The notes under the pieces: model-generated
What the model was told of the DNA's origin: nothing
Databases searched by the model: none
Seen by the model: only the letters and a program-made list of their open reading frames with translations
Shown: positions 1 to 15,673 of the stretch, in pieces
How the letters are laid out: each line of letters begins with the position of its first letter
Numbering within the stretch: position 1 is the first letter of the stretch
Source: Vespa crabro
Lineage: Eukaryota > Arthropoda > Insecta > Hymenoptera > Vespidae
Length of the DNA stretch: 64,000 nucleotides
Assembly: GCF_910589235.1 (NCBI RefSeq)
Contig: NC_060959.1
Location: 779,501 to 843,500, forward strand
Direction of reading: 5' to 3'
Program-made: the position numbers and the translations under genes

Positions 1-750
1 CAATAATAACAATAATAACAATAATAACAATAATAACAATAATAACAATAATAACAATAACAATAACAATAATAACAACAATAACAATAATAATAATAAC
101 AATAATAACAATAACAACAATAATAAGAATAATAACCACAATAACAGTAACAACAATAACAATAATAATAAGAATAATAACAACAATAAAAATAAAATAA
201 TAACAACAATAACAATAATAACAACAAAAACAACAATAACAATAATAAAAACAATAACAACAATAACAACAATAACAACAATAACAACAATAACAACAAT
301 AACAACAATAACAATAATAACAATAATAACAAAGATAACAACAATAATAACAATAACAATAATAACAACATTAACAACAATGACAACAATAACAACAATA
401 ACAATAATAACAATAACAACAATAATAACAATAACAACAATAATAACAATAATAACAACAATAACAATAATAACAATAACAATAATAATAAGAATAATAA
501 CAACAATAAAAATAAAATAATAACAACAATAACAACAATAACATTAACAACATCAATAACAACAATAACAATAATAACAACAATAACAACAATAACAATA
601 ATAAAAATAATAACAACAATAACAACAATAACAACAATAACAACAATAACAACAATAACAATAATAACAATAATAACAAAGATAACAACAATAACAACAA
701 TAACAACAACAATAACAACAATAACAATAATAACCACATTAACAATAATT

Positions 751-1111
751 ACAATTTAACATTAATAATAATAATAATAATAATAACAATAATAACAATA
801 ATAACAACAATAACAACAATAACAATAATAATAAGAATAATAACAACAATAAAAATAAAATAATAACAACAATAACAACAATAACATTAACAACATCAAT
901 AACAACAATAACAATAATAACAACAATAACAACAATAACAATAATAAAAACAATAACAACAATAACAACAATAACAACAATAACAACAATAACAACAATA
1001 ACAACAATAACAATAATAACAATAATAACAAAGATAACAACAATAACAACAATAACAACAACAATAACAACAATAACAACAATAACAATAATAACCACAT
1101 TAACAATAATT
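751..1111. repeat. Module A', long variant (361 bp)
   Basis: Bounded by alpha motifs at 751 and 1112. It matches other A' modules but is nine bases longer than the usual 352, because the run of AAC-rich triplets near 960-1010 has three extra triplets. The same three-triplet gain is seen in the A-like tail of L in U5. Difference from other A' copies is a whole number of triplets. Confidence 0.85.
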
Positions 1112-2986
1112 ACAATTTAACATTAATAATAATAATAATAATAATAACAATAATAACAATAATAACAACAATAACAACAATAACAATAATAACAACAATA
1201 ACTATAATAATAATAATAACAACAATAACAACAATAACAACAATTACGATAATAACATTAATAACACTAATAACAATAATAACATAATAACAATAATAGC
1301 AATAAGAACAATAATAACAATAGTAACAATAATAACAATAATAACAATAACAATAACAATAATAACAATAATAACAATAATAACAATAACAACAATAACA
1401 ATAATAACAACAATAACAATAACAACAATAACAACAATAACAACAACAATAACAACAATAACAACAATAACAATAATTACAACAATAACCATAAATACAA
1501 TAACAACAATAATAACAACAATAACAATAATAACAACAATAAAAACAATAACAATAATTAGAATATAACATTAATAACAATAATAATAATAATAACAAAT
1601 TTAACAATAATAAAAACAATAACAACAATAACAATAATAAAAACAATAACAAAAATAACAATAATAACAACAATAACAACAATAACAACAATAAAAATAA
1701 TAACAATATAACATTAATAACAATAGTAATAATAATAGCAATAATAACAATAATAACAACAATAACAACAATAACAATAATAACTTCAATAACTATATTA
1801 AAAATAATAACAACAATAACAACAATAACAACAGTAACGTTAATAACATTAATAACACTAATAACAATAATAACAATAATAACAATAATAGCAATAAGAA
1901 CAATAATAACAATAATAACAATAATAACAATAATAACAATAACAACAATAATAAGAATAATAACAACAATAACAATAACAACAATAATAACAATAATAAC
2001 TATAATAACAATAATAACAATAATAGCAATAACAATAACAATAATAAAAATAATAACAATAATAACAATAATATCAATAATAACAATAATAACAATAACA
2101 ATAATAACAATAACAATAACAATAATAACAATAATAACAATAATAACAACAATAACAAGAATAACAATAATAACAACAATAACAATAATAACTTCAATAA
2201 CTATATTAAAAATAATAACAACAATAACAACAATAACAACAGTAACGTTAATAACATTAATAACACTAATAACAATAATAACAATAACAATAACAATAAT
2301 AACAACAATAACAATAATAATAATAACAATAATAACAATAACAACAATAATAAGAATAATAACCACAATAACAGTAACAACAATAACAATAATAATAAGA
2401 ATAATAACAACAATAAAAATAAAATAATAACAACAATAACAATAATAACAACAAAAACAACAATAACAATAATAAAAACAATAACAACAATAACAACAAT
2501 AACAACAATAACAACAATAACAACAATAACAACAATAACAATAATAACAATAATAACAAAGATAACAACAATAATAACAATAACAATAATAACAACATTA
2601 ACAACAATGACAACAATAACAACAATAACAATAATAACAATAACAACAATAATAACAATAACAACAATAATAACAATAATAACAACAATAACAATAATAA
2701 CAATAACAATAATAATAAGAATAATAACAACAATAAAAATAAAATAATAACAACAATAACAACAATAACATTAACAACATCAATAACAACAATAACAATA
2801 ATAACAACAATAACAACAATAACAATAATAAAAACAATAACAACAATAACAACAATAACAACAATAACAACAATAACAACAATAACAATAATAACAATAA
2901 TAACAAAGATAACAACAATAACTTCATTAACAACAACAATAACAACAATAACAACAATGACAATAATAACCACATTAACAATAATT
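1112..2986. repeat. Module B2 with a 120-bp internal deletion
   Basis: Bounded by alpha motifs at 1112 and 2987, giving 1875 bp against 1995 for the six intact B2 copies. The missing 120 bp (40 triplets) lies just after about 2275, where the segment carrying the TAGCAATAAG and AATAAAAATAAT marks is absent. The B2 signature is otherwise present: ACAAATTTAAC near 1594 and TTCATTAAC near 2933 close to the right end. The deletion keeps the triplet register. Confidence 0.85.
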
Positions 2987-4669
2987 ACAATTTAACATTA
3001 ATAATAATAACAATAATAATAACAATAATAACAATAATAACAACAATAACAACAATAACAATAATAACAACAATAACTATAATAAAAATAATAACAACAA
3101 TAACAACAATAACAACAATTACGATAATAACATTAATAACACTAATAACAATAATAACATAATAACAATAATAGCAATAAGTACAATAATAACAATAATA
3201 ACAATAATAACAATAATAACAATAACAATAACAATAATAACAATAATAACAATAATAACAATAACAACAATAACAATAATAACAACAATAACAATAACAA
3301 CAATAACAACAACAATAACAACAATAACAACAATAACAATAATTACCACAATAACCATAAATACAATAACAACAATAATAACAACAATAACAATAATAAC
3401 AACAATAACAACAATAAAAATAATAACAATATAACATTAATAACAATAATAATAATAATAACAAATATAACAATAATAAAAACAATAACAACAATAACAA
3501 TAATAAAAACAATAACAAAAATAACAATAATAACAACAATAACAACAATAACAACAATAACAACAATAAAAATAATAACAATATAACATTAATAACAATA
3601 GTAATAATAATAACAATAATAACAATAATAACAACAGTAACAACAATAACAATAATAATATCAATAACTATATTAAAAATAATAACAACAATAACAACAA
3701 TAACAACAGTAACGTTAATAACATTAATAACACTAATAACAATAATAACAATAATAACAATAATAGCAATAAGAACAATAATAACAATAATAACAATAAT
3801 AACAATAATAACAATAACAATAATAACAACAATAACAATAACAACAATAATAACAATAATAACAATAATAACAATAATAACAATAACAATAACAATAATA
3901 ACAACAATAACAATAATAATAATAACAATAATAACAATAATAACAATAATAACAATAATAACAACAATAACAATAATAATAATAATAACAATAATAACAA
4001 CAATAATAATAATAACAATAACAATAACAATAATAACAATAATAACAATATAACATTAATAACAATAATAATAATAATAACAATAATAACAATAATAACA
4101 ATAACAACAATAACGATAATAACAACAATAACAATAACAACAATAACAACAATAACAACAGTAACGTTAATAACATTAATAACAATAATAACAATAATAA
4201 CAATAATAACAATAATAACAATAACAACAATAATAAGAATAATAACAACAATAACAATAACAACAATAATAACAATAATAACTATAATAACAATAATAAC
4301 AATAATAGCAATAACAATAACAATAATAAAAATAATAACAATAATAACAATAATATCAATAATAACAATAATAACAATAACAATAATAATATGAATAATA
4401 ACAACAATAACAATAACAATAATAACAACATTAACAATAACAACAATAACAACAATAACAATAATAACAATAATAACAATATTAACAACAATAACAATAA
4501 CAACAAAAATAACAACAATAACAACAATAACAAAAATAACAATAATAACATTAATAACAATAATAACTATAATAACAATAATAACAATAACAATAACAAT
4601 AATAACAATAATAACAATAATAACAACAATAACAAGAATAACAATAATAACAACAATAACAATAATAAC

Positions 4670-4777
4670 TTCAATAACTATATTAAAAATAGTAACAACA
4701 ATAACAACAATAACAATAATAACTTCAATAACTATATTAAAAATAATAACAACAATAACAACAATAACAACAGTAAC
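4670..4777. repeat. Tandem 54-bp duplication starting at gamma
   Basis: The gamma motif occurs at 4670 and again at 4724, exactly 54 bp (18 triplets) apart, with the intervening triplets nearly repeated. The first copy has AAATAGTAAC where the second has AAATAATAAC. The same 54-bp pairs occur at 6433/6487 and 41128/41182. Copies in U3 have only a single gamma here because the segment was replaced. Confidence 0.85.
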
Positions 4778-5159
4778 GTTAATAACATTAATAACACTAA
4801 TAACAATAATAACAATAATAACAATAATAGCAATAAGAACAATAATAACAATAATAACTATAATAACAATAATAACAATAACAACAATAATAAGAATAAT
4901 AACAACAATAACAATAACAACAATAATAACAATAATAACAATAATAACAATAATAACAATAACAATAACAATAATAACAACAATAACAATAATAATAATA
5001 ACAATAATAACAATAATAACAATAATAACAATAATAACAACAATAATAATACTAACAATAGCAATAACAATAATAACAATAATAACAATAATAACAATAA
5101 AAACAATAATAACAATAATAACATTAATTACAAATAATAACAACAATAACAATAATAAC

Positions 5160-5192
<33 letters not shown>

Positions 5193-5199
5193 TTTAATA

Positions 5200-5954
5200 A
5201 CAACAACACCAATAACAACAAAAATAATAATAACAATAATAATAAAAACATTAATAACAATTAGGATAATAATAATAACAATAACAAAAATAACAATAAT
5301 AACAACAATAACAACAATAACAACAATAACAACAATAAAATAATAACAATATAACATTAATAACAATAGTAATAATAATAACAATAATAACAATAATAAC
5401 AACAATAACAACAATAACAATAATAACTTCAATAACTATATTAAAAATAATAACAACAATAACAACAATAACAACAGTAACGTTAATAACATTAATAACA
5501 CTAATAACAATAATAACAATAATAACAATAATAGCAATAAGAACAATAATAACAATAATAACAATAATAACAATAATAACAATAACAATAATAACAACAA
5601 TAACAATAACAACAATAATAACAATAATAACAATAATAACAATAATAACAATAACAATAACAATAATAACAACAATAACAATAATAATAATAACATTAAT
5701 AACAATAATAACAATAATAACAATAATAACAACAATAATAATAATAACAATAGCAGTAACAATAATAACAATAATAACAATAATAACAATAATAACAATA
5801 ATAACAATAATAACATTAATAACAAATAATAACAACAATAACAATAATAACAACAATAATAATAATAATTATAATAATAATATTAATAACAACAACACCA
5901 ATAACAACAAAAATAATAATAACAATAATAATAAAAACATTAATAACAATTAGG

Positions 5955-5989
<35 letters not shown>

Positions 5990-6010
5990 TATAATAATAA
6001 TAATAATAAC
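5200..6010. repeat. 689-bp internal duplication of L with a 55-nt (AAT) tract
   Basis: The marks AACACCAATAAC and TAGGATAAT occur twice with the same spacing, TAGGA at 5262 and 5951. After the second TAGGA, positions 5955-6009 are (AAT)n with one A-to-T change at 5990. The homologous tract in U6 (56424-56478) is also 55 nt and uninterrupted, while in U4 (40665-40704) it is 40 nt with an ATTATG interruption. Type I L modules have only one TAGGA mark each (15046, 26570, 35596). Confidence 0.8.
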
Positions 6011-8076
6011 AATAATAACAATAATAACAACAATAACAATAATAATAATAATAACAATAATAACAACAATAATAATAATAACAATAACAATAACAATAAT
6101 AACAATAATAACAATATAACATTAATAACAATAATAATAATAATAACAATAATAACAATAATAACAACAATAACAATAACAATAATAACAACATTAACAA
6201 TAACAACAATAACAACAATAACAATAATAACAATAATAACAATAATAACAACAATAACAATAACAACAAAAATAACAACAATAACAACAATAACAAAAAT
6301 AACAATAATAACATTAATAACAATAATAACTATAATAACAATAATAACAATAACAATAACAATAATAACAATAATAACAATAATAACAACAATAGCAATA
6401 AGAACAATAATAACAACAATAACAATAATAACTTCAATAACTATATTAAAAATAATAACAACAATAACAACAATAACAATAATAACTTCAATAACTATAT
6501 TAAAAATAATAACAACAATAACAACAATAACAACAGTAACGTTAATAACATTAATAACACTAATAACAATAATAACAATAATAACAATAATAGCAATAAG
6601 AACAATAATAACAATAATAACAATAATAACAATAATAACAATAACAACAATAATAAGAATAATAACAACAATAACAATAACAACAATAATAACAATAATA
6701 ACAACAATAACAACAATAACAATAATATCAACAATAACAATAATAACAAAGATAACAACAATAACAACAATAACAACAACAATAACAACAATAACAACAA
6801 TAACAACAATAAGAACAATAACAATAATAACCACATTAACAATAACAACAATAATAACAATAATAACAACAATAACAACAATAACAATAATAAAAACAAT
6901 AACAACAATAACAACAATAACAACAATAACAATAATAACAATAATAACAATAACAAGAATAATAAGAATAATAACAACAATAACAATAACAACAATAATA
7001 ACAATAATAACAATAATAACAATAACAATATCCATAATAACAACAATAACAAAAACAATAATAATAATAATAACAATAACAACAATAATAATAATAACAA
7101 TAACAATAACAATAACAACAATAGCAATAATAACAACAATAACAATAACAATAAATATAATGACAATAATAACAATAATAACAATAATATCAACAATAAC
7201 AGCAATAACAATAATAACAATAATAATAACAACAATAACAATAACAATAATAACAACAATAACAATAACAACAATAATAACAATAATAACTACAATAACA
7301 ACAATAACAATATTAACAACAATAACAACAATAACGATAATAACATTAATAACACTAATAACAATAATAACAATAATAGCAATAAGAACAATAATAACAA
7401 TAATAACAATAATAACAATAATAGCAATAACAATAACAATAATAACAATAATAACAATAATAACAATAATAACAATAATATCAATAATAACAATAATAAC
7501 AATAACAATAATAATAAGAATAATAACAACAATAACAATAACAACAATAATAACAATAATAACAATAATAACAATAATAACAATAACAATAACAATAATA
7601 ACAACATTAACAATAATAATAATAACAATAATAACAATAAAAACAATAATAACAATAATAACAACAATAATAATAATAACCATAGCAATAACAATAACAA
7701 TAACAATACTAACAACAATAACAATAATAATAATAACAATAATAACAATAACAACAATAATAAGAATAATAACCACAATAACAGTAACAACAATAACAAT
7801 AATAATAAGAATAATAACAACAATAAAAATAAAATAATAACAACAATAACAACAATAACATTAACAACATCAATAACAACAATAACAATAATAACAACAA
7901 TAACAACAATAACAATAATAAAAATAATAACAACAATAACAACAATAACAACAATAACAACAATAACAACAATAACAATAATAACAATAATAACAAAGAT
8001 AACAACAATAACAACAATAACAACAACAATAACAACAATAACAACAATAACAATAATAACCACATTAACAATAATT

Positions 8077-8428
8077 ACAATTTAACATTAATAATAATAA
8101 TAATAATAATAACAATAATAACAATAATAACAACAATAACAACAATAACAATAATAATAAGAATAATAACAACAATAAAAATAAAATAATAACAACAATA
8201 ACAACAATAACATTAACAACATCAATAACAACAATAACAATAATAACAACAATAACAACAATAACAATAATAAAAACAATAACAACAATAACAACAATAA
8301 CAACAATAACAACAATAACAACAATAACAATAATAACAATAATAACAAAGATAACAACAATAACAACAATAACAACAACAATAACAACAATAACAACAAT
8401 AACAATAATAACCACATTAACAATAATT
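8077..8428. repeat. Module A (352 bp, reference copy)
   Basis: Lies between alpha motifs at 8077 and 8429. In order it holds an (AAT)n start, an AAGAATAAT mark, a phase-breaking AAAAATAAAATAATAAC mark, AACATTAACAACATCAAT, an AAAGATAAC mark and ACCACATTAAC just before the next alpha. The same 352-bp spacing recurs at 17606, 29130, 38156, 42781 and 58546. The content also matches the last ~350 bp of B1, B2 and L, so A is a free-standing copy of a shared tail. Confidence 0.9.
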
Positions 8429-10432
8429 ACAATTTAACATTAATAATAATAATAATAATAATAACAATAATAACAATAATAACAACAATAACAACAATAA
8501 CAATAATAACAACAATAACTATAATAATAATAATAACAACAATAACAACAATAACAACAATTACGATAATAACATTAATAACACTAATAACAATAATAAC
8601 ATAATAACAATAATAGCAATAAGAACAATAATAACAATAGTAACAATAATAACAATAATAACAATAACAATAACAATAATAACAATAATAACAATAATAA
8701 CAATAACAACAATAACAATAATAACAACAATAACAATAACAACAATAACAACAATAACAACAACAATAACAACAATAACAACAATAACAATAATTACAAC
8801 AATAACCATAAATACAATAACAACAATAATAACAACAATAACAATAATAACAACAATAAAAACAATAACAATAATTAGAATATAACATTAATAACAATAA
8901 TAATAATAATAACAAATATAACAATAATAAAAACAATAACAACAATAACAATAATAAAAACAATAACAAAAATAACAATAATAACAACAATAACAACAAT
9001 AAGAACAATAAAAATAATAACAATATAACATTAATAACAATAGTAATAATAATAGCAATAATAACAATAATAACAACAATAACAACAATAACAATAATAA
9101 CTTCAATAACTATATTAAAAATAATAACAACAATAACAACAATAACAACAGTAACGTTAATAACATTAATAACACTAATAACAATAATAACAATAATAAC
9201 AATAATAGCAATAAGAACAATAATAACAATAATAACAATAATAACAATAATAACAATAACAACAATAATAAGAATAATAACAACAATAACAATAACAACA
9301 ATAATAACAATAATAACTATAATAACAATAATAACAATAATAGCAATAACAATAACAATAATAAAAATAATAACAATAATAACAATAATATCAATAATAA
9401 CAATAATAACAATAACAATAATAACAATAACAATAACAATAATAACAATAATAACAATAATAACAACAATAACAAGAATAACAATAATAACAACAATAAC
9501 AATAATAACTTCAATAACTATATTAAAAATAATAACAACAATAACAACAATAACAACAGTAACGTTAATAACATTAATAACACTAATAACAATAATAACA
9601 ATAATAACAATAATAGCAATAAGAACAATAATAACAATAATAAAAATAATAACAATAATAACAATAACAATAACAATAATAACAATAATAACAATAATAA
9701 CAATAATAACAATAATAACAATAATAACAATAACAATAACAATAATAACAACAATAACAATAATAATAATAACAATAATAACAATAACAACAATAATAAG
9801 AATAATAACCACAATAACAGTAACAACAATAACAATAATAATAAGAATAATAACAACAATAAAAATAAAATAATAACAACAATAACAATAATAACATCAA
9901 AAACAACAATAACAATAATAAAAACAATAACAACAATAACAACAATAACAACAATAACAACAATAACAACAATAACAACAATAACAATAATAACAATAAT
10001 AACAAAGATAACAACAATAATAACAATAACAATAATAACAACATTAACAACAATGACAACAATAACAACAATAACAATAATAACAATAACAACAATAATA
10101 ACAATAACAACAATAATAACAATAATAACAACAATAACAATAATAACAATAACAATAATAATAAGAATAATAACAACAATAAAAATAAAATAATAACAAC
10201 AATAACAACAATAACATTAACAACATCAATAACAACAATAACAATAATAACAACAATAACAACAATAACAATAATAAAAATAATAACAACAATAACAACA
10301 ATAACAACAATAACAACAATAACAACAATAACAATAATAACAATAATAACAAAGATAACAACAATAACAACAATAACAACAACAATAACAACAATAACAA
10401 CAATAACAATAATAACCACATTAACAATAATT
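8429..10432. repeat. Module B1 (2004 bp, reference copy)
   Basis: Alpha-to-alpha distance is 2004 here and at 17958, 29482, 43133, 49105 and 58898. B1 differs from B2 by ACAAATATAAC instead of ACAAATTTAAC near 8911, by an AATAAGAAC mark near 9000, and by lacking TTCATTAAC in its tail. Translated as a guide, the first ~1.38 kb differs between copies by only a few residues, which implies very high identity. The type I copies share ACATCAAAAAC (9894, 19423, 30947). U5 has ACAACAAAAAC, and U6 and U7 have ACAACAATAAC at this site. Confidence 0.9.
9102..9917. repeat. Gamma-led 408-bp subrepeat pair inside B1
   Basis: Gamma motifs start at 9102 and 9510, and the linked AACGTT mark falls at 9153 and 9561, both 408 bp (136 triplets) apart. 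The same 408 spacing occurs in B2 of U0 (gamma 1785 and 2193). Only the left part of the second copy matches well, so this is a partial subrepeat. It shows an older level of duplication beneath the A-B1-A'-B2-L unit. Confidence 0.8.
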
Positions 10433-10781
10433 ACAATTTAACATTAATAATAATAATAATAATAACAATAATAACAATAATAACAACAATAACAACAATA
10501 ACAATAATAATAAGAATAATAACAACAATAAAAATAAAATAATAACAACAATAACAACAATAACATTAACAACATCAATAACAACAATAACAATAATAAC
10601 AACAATAACAACAATAACAATAATAAAAACAATAACAACAATAACAACAATAACAACAATAACAACAATAACAACAATAACAATAATAACAATAATAACA
10701 AAGATAACAACAATAACAACAATAACAACAACAATAACAACAATAACAACAATAACAATAATAACCACATTAACAATAATT
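10433..10781. repeat. Module A', type I (349 bp)
   Basis: Between alphas at 10433 and 10782. It is one triplet shorter than A, with one AAT fewer in the run right after alpha. The 349-bp length is shared by U1, U2 and U3 (19962, 31486) and not by U5, U6 or U7 (352), so it is a subfamily mark. Confidence 0.88.
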
Positions 10782-12776
10782 ACAATTTAACATTAATAAT
10801 AATAATAATAATAATAACAATAATAACAATAATAACAACAATAACAACAATAACAATAATAACAACAATAACTATAATAATAATAATAACAACAATAACA
10901 ACAATAACAACAATTACGATAATAACATTAATAACACTAATAACAATAATAACATAATAACAATAATAGCAATAAGAACAATAATAACAATAGTAACAAT
11001 AATAACAATAATAACAATAACAATAACAATAATAACAATAATAACAATAATAACAATAACAACAATAACAATAATAACAACAATAACAATAACAACAATA
11101 ACAACAATAACAACAACAATAACAACAATAACAACAATAACAATAATTACAACAATAACCATAAATACAATAACAACAATAATAACAACAATAACAATAA
11201 TAACAACAATAAAAACAATAACAATAATTAGAATATAACATTAATAACAATAATAATAATAATAACAAATTTAACAATAATAAAAACAATAACAACAATA
11301 ACAATAATAACAACAATAACAAAAATAACAATAATAACAACAATAACAACAATAACAACAATAAAAATAATAACAATATAACATTAATAACAATAGTAAT
11401 AATAATAGCAATAATAACAATAATAACAACAATAACAACAATAACAATAATAACTTCAATAACTATATTAAAAATAATAACAACAATAACAACAATAACA
11501 ACAGTAACGTTAATAACATTAATAACACTAATAACAATAATAACAATAATAACAATAATAGCAATAAGAACAATAATAACAATAATAACAATAATAACAA
11601 TAATAACAATAACAACAATAATAAGAATAATAACAACAATAACAATAACAACAATAATAACAATAATAACTATAATAACAATAATAACAATAATAGCAAT
11701 AACAATAACAATAATAAAAATAATAACAATAATAACAATAATATCAATAATAACAATAATAACAATAACAATAATAACAATAACAATAACAATAATAACA
11801 ATAATAACAATAATAACAACAATAACAAGAATAACAATAATAACAACAATAACAATAATAACTTCAATAACTATATTAAAAATAATAACAACAATAACAA
11901 CAATAACAACAGTAACGTTAATAACATTAATAACACTAATAACAATAATAACAATAATAACAATAATAGCAATAAGAACAATAATAACAATAATAAAAAT
12001 AATAACAATAATAACAATAACAATAACAATAATAACAATAATAACAATAATAACAATAATAACAATAATAACAATAACAATAACAATAATAACAACAATA
12101 ACAATAATAATAATAACAATAATAACAATAACAACAATAATAAGAATAATAACCACAATAACAGTAACAACAATAACAATAATAATAAGAATAATAACAA
12201 CAATAAAAATAAAATAATAACAACAATAACAATAATAACAACAAAAACAACAATAACAATAATAAAAACAATAACAACAATAACAACAATAACAACAATA
12301 ACAACAATAACAACAATAACAACAATAACAATAATAACAATAATAACAAAGATAACAACAATAATAACAATAACAATAATAACAACATTAACAACAATGA
12401 CAACAATAACAACAATAACAATAATAACAATAACAACAATAATAACAATAACAACAATAATAACAATAATAACAACAATAACAATAATAACAATAACAAT
12501 AATAATAAGAATAATAACAACAATAAAAATAAAATAATAACAACAATAACAACAATAACATTAACAACATCAATAACAACAATAACAATAATAACAACAA
12601 TAACAACAATAACAATAATAAAAACAATAACAACAATAACAACAATAACAACAATAACAACAATAACAACAATAACAATAATAACAATAATAACAAAGAT
12701 AACAACAATAACTTCATTAACAACAACAATAACAACAATAACAACAATGACAATAATAACCACATTAACAATAATT
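10782..12776. repeat. Module B2 (1995 bp, reference copy)
   Basis: The alpha-to-alpha distance of 1995 occurs six times: 10782, 20311, 22306, 31835, 51461 and 61254. Diagnostic marks are ACAAATTTAAC near 11269 and the pair TTCATTAAC (about 12712) and ACAATGAC in the last 70 bases. B2 is a diverged duplicate of B1. With the preceding A or A' the two form a tandem pair of about 2.35 kb. Confidence 0.9.
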
Positions 12777-15290
12777 ACAATTTAACATTAATAATAATAA
12801 CAATAATAATAACAATAATAACAATAATAACAACAATAACAACAATAACAATAATAACAACAATAACTATAATAAAAATAATAACAACAATAACAACAAT
12901 AACAACAATTACGATAATAACATTAATAACACTAATAACAATAATAACATAATAACAATAATAGCAATAAGAACAATAATAACAATAATAACAATAATAA
13001 CAATAATAACAATAACAATAAAAATAATAACAATAATAACAATAATAACAATAACAACAATAACAATAATAACAACAATAACAATAACAACAATAACAAC
13101 AACAATAACAACAATAACAACAATAACAATAATTACCACAATAACCATAAATACAATAACAACAATAATAACAACAATAACAATAATAACAACAATAACA
13201 ACAATAAAAATAATAACAATATAACATTAATAATAATAATAATAACAAATATAACAATAATAAAAACAATAACAACAATAACAATAATAAAAACAATAAC
13301 AAAAATAACAATAATAACAACAATAACAACAATAACAACAATAACAACAATAAAAATAATAACAATATAACATTAATAACAATAGTAATAATAATAACAA
13401 TAATAACAATAATAACAACAATAACAACAATAACAATAATAATATCAATAACTATATTAAAAATAATAACAACAATAACAACAATAACAACAGTAACGTT
13501 AATAACATTAATAACACTAATAACAATAATAACAATAATAACAATAATAGCAATAAGAACAATAATAACAATAATAACAATAATAACAATAATAACAATA
13601 ACAATAATAACAACAATAACAATAACAACAATAATAACAATAATAACAATAATAACAATAATAACAATAACAATAACAATAATAACAACAATAACAATAA
13701 TAATAATAACAATAATAACAATAATAACAATAATAACAATAATAACAACAATAACAATAATAATAATAATAACAATAATAACAACAATAATAATAATAAC
13801 AATAACAATAACAATAATAACAATAATAACAATATAACATTAATAACAATAATAATAATAATAACAATAATAACAATAATAACAATAACAACAATAACGA
13901 TAATAACAACAATAACAATAACAACAATAACAACAATAACAACAGTAACGTTAATAACATTAATAACAATAATAACAATAATAACAATAATAACAATAAT
14001 AACAATAACAACAATAATAAGAATAATAACAACAATAACAATAACAACAATAATAACAATAATAACTATAATAACAATAATAACAATAATAGCAATAACA
14101 ATAACAATAATAAAAATAATAACAATAATAACAATAATATCAATAATAACAATAATAACAATAACAATAATAATATGAATAATAACAACAATAACAATAA
14201 CAATAATAACAACATTAACAATAACAACAATAACAACAATAACAATAATAACAATAATAACAATATTAACAACAATAACAATAACAACAAAAATAACAAC
14301 AATAACAACAATAACAAAAATAACAATAATAACATTAATAACAATAATAACTATAATAACAATAATAACAATAACAATAACAATAATAACAATAATAACA
14401 ATAATAACAACAATAACAAGAATAACAATAATAACAACAATAACAATAATAACTTCAATAACTATATTAAAAATAGTAACAACAATAACAACAATAACAA
14501 TAATAACTTCAATAACTATATTAAAAATAATAACAACAATAACAACAATAACAACAGTAACGTTAATAACATTAATAACACTAATAACAATAATAACAAT
14601 AATAACAATAATAGCAATAAGAACAATAATAACAATAATAACTATAATAACAATAATAACAATAACAACAATAATAAGAATAATAACAACAATAACAATA
14701 ACAACAATAATAACAATAATAACAATAATAACAATAATAACAATAACAATAACAATAATAACAACAATAACAATAATAATAATAACAATAATAACAATAA
14801 TAACAATAATAACAATAATAACAACAATAATAATACTAACAATAGCAATAACAATAATAACAATAATAACAATAATAACAATAATAACAATAATAACAAT
14901 AATAACATTAATTACAAATAATAACAACAATAACAATAATAACAATAATAACAATAATAATAATAATAACAATAATATTAATAACAACAACACCAATAAC
15001 AACAAAAATAATAATAACAATAATAATAAAAACATTAATAACAATTAGGATAATAATAATAACAATAACAATAATAACAATAATAACAACAATAACAACA
15101 ATAACAACAATAACAACAATAAAATAATAACAATATAACATTAATAACAATAGTAATAATAATAACAATAATAACAATAATAACAACAATAACAACAATA
15201 ACAATAATAACTTCAATAACTATATTAAAAATAATAACAACAATAACAACAATAACAACAGTAACGTTAATAACATTAATAACACTAATA

Positions 15291-15673
15291 ACGATAATAA
15301 CATTAATAACACTAATAACAATAATAACAATAATAGCAATAAGAACAATAATAACAATAATAACAATAATAACAATAATAGCAATAACAATAACAATAAT
15401 AACAATAATAACAATAATAACAATAATAACAATAATATCAATAATAACAATAATAACAATAACAATAATAATAAGAATAATAACAACAATAACAATAACA
15501 ACAATAATAACAATAATAACAATAATAACAATAATAACAATAACAATAACAATAATAACAACATTAACAATAATAATAATAACAATAATAACAATAAAAA
15601 CAATAATAACAATAATAACAACAATAATAATAATAACCATAGCAATAACAATAACAATAACAATAATAACAAT
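15291..15673. repeat. Left copy of the ~380-bp direct repeat in type I L
   Basis: Runs from an ACGATAATAACATTAATAAC mark at 15291 past ACCATAGCAAT at 15636. The partner begins at 16864 with ACCATAGCAAT at 17208. Spacing is 1573 bp at the left mark and 1572 at the right. The one-base difference is a lost base just before ACCATAG in the right copy. U2 shows the same offset at the right mark (27160/28732) and left mark (26815/28388). This pair is the substrate of the deletion in U5. Confidence 0.85.

Larger units (their letters stand above)
1..8076. repeat. Higher-order unit U0 (type II, left end cut by the window)
   Basis: Modules in order are the tail of a B1 (1-750), A' (751-1111, 361 bp), a shortened B2 (1112-2986, 1875 bp) and L (2987-8076, 5090 bp). 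The B1 tail is recognised because it ends without the TTCATTAAC mark of B2 and because the distance from its ACCACAATAACAG mark (135) to the next alpha is 616, against 625 in U1: three triplets shorter. L has exactly the length of the L in U6. Restoring the missing A and B1 at usual lengths would give a unit of about 9.68 kb. Confidence 0.85.
2987..8076. repeat. Module L, type II (5090 bp)
   Basis: This is the long module between B2 and the next A. It contains gamma motifs (core TTCAATAACTATATTAAAAA) at 4670, 4724, 5428, 6433 and 6487, plus a variant at 3661 starting ATATCAATAAC. It has two TAGGATAAT marks 689 bp apart (5262 and 5951) and a single ACCATAGCAAT mark at 7679. The L of U6 has the same length and the same TAGGATAAT spacing. 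The right-hand ~350 bp resembles module A, so A probably arose as a copy of such a tail. Confidence 0.85.

Noticed and set aside
5955..6009. Length-variable (AAT)n microsatellite between U0 and U6
   Set aside because: On counting, both tracts are 55 nt (5955-6009 and 56424-56478) and differ by one substitution. Only the U4 tract is shorter.
7160..7837. + strand Ile/Thr-rich open frame of 225 codons starting MTIITIIT (also near 16690, 28214, 37240, 41855, 57629)
   Set aside because: It is the ATA/ACA reading of the triplets, open only where an ATG happens to occur in TATAATGAC. It ends where the register shifts.
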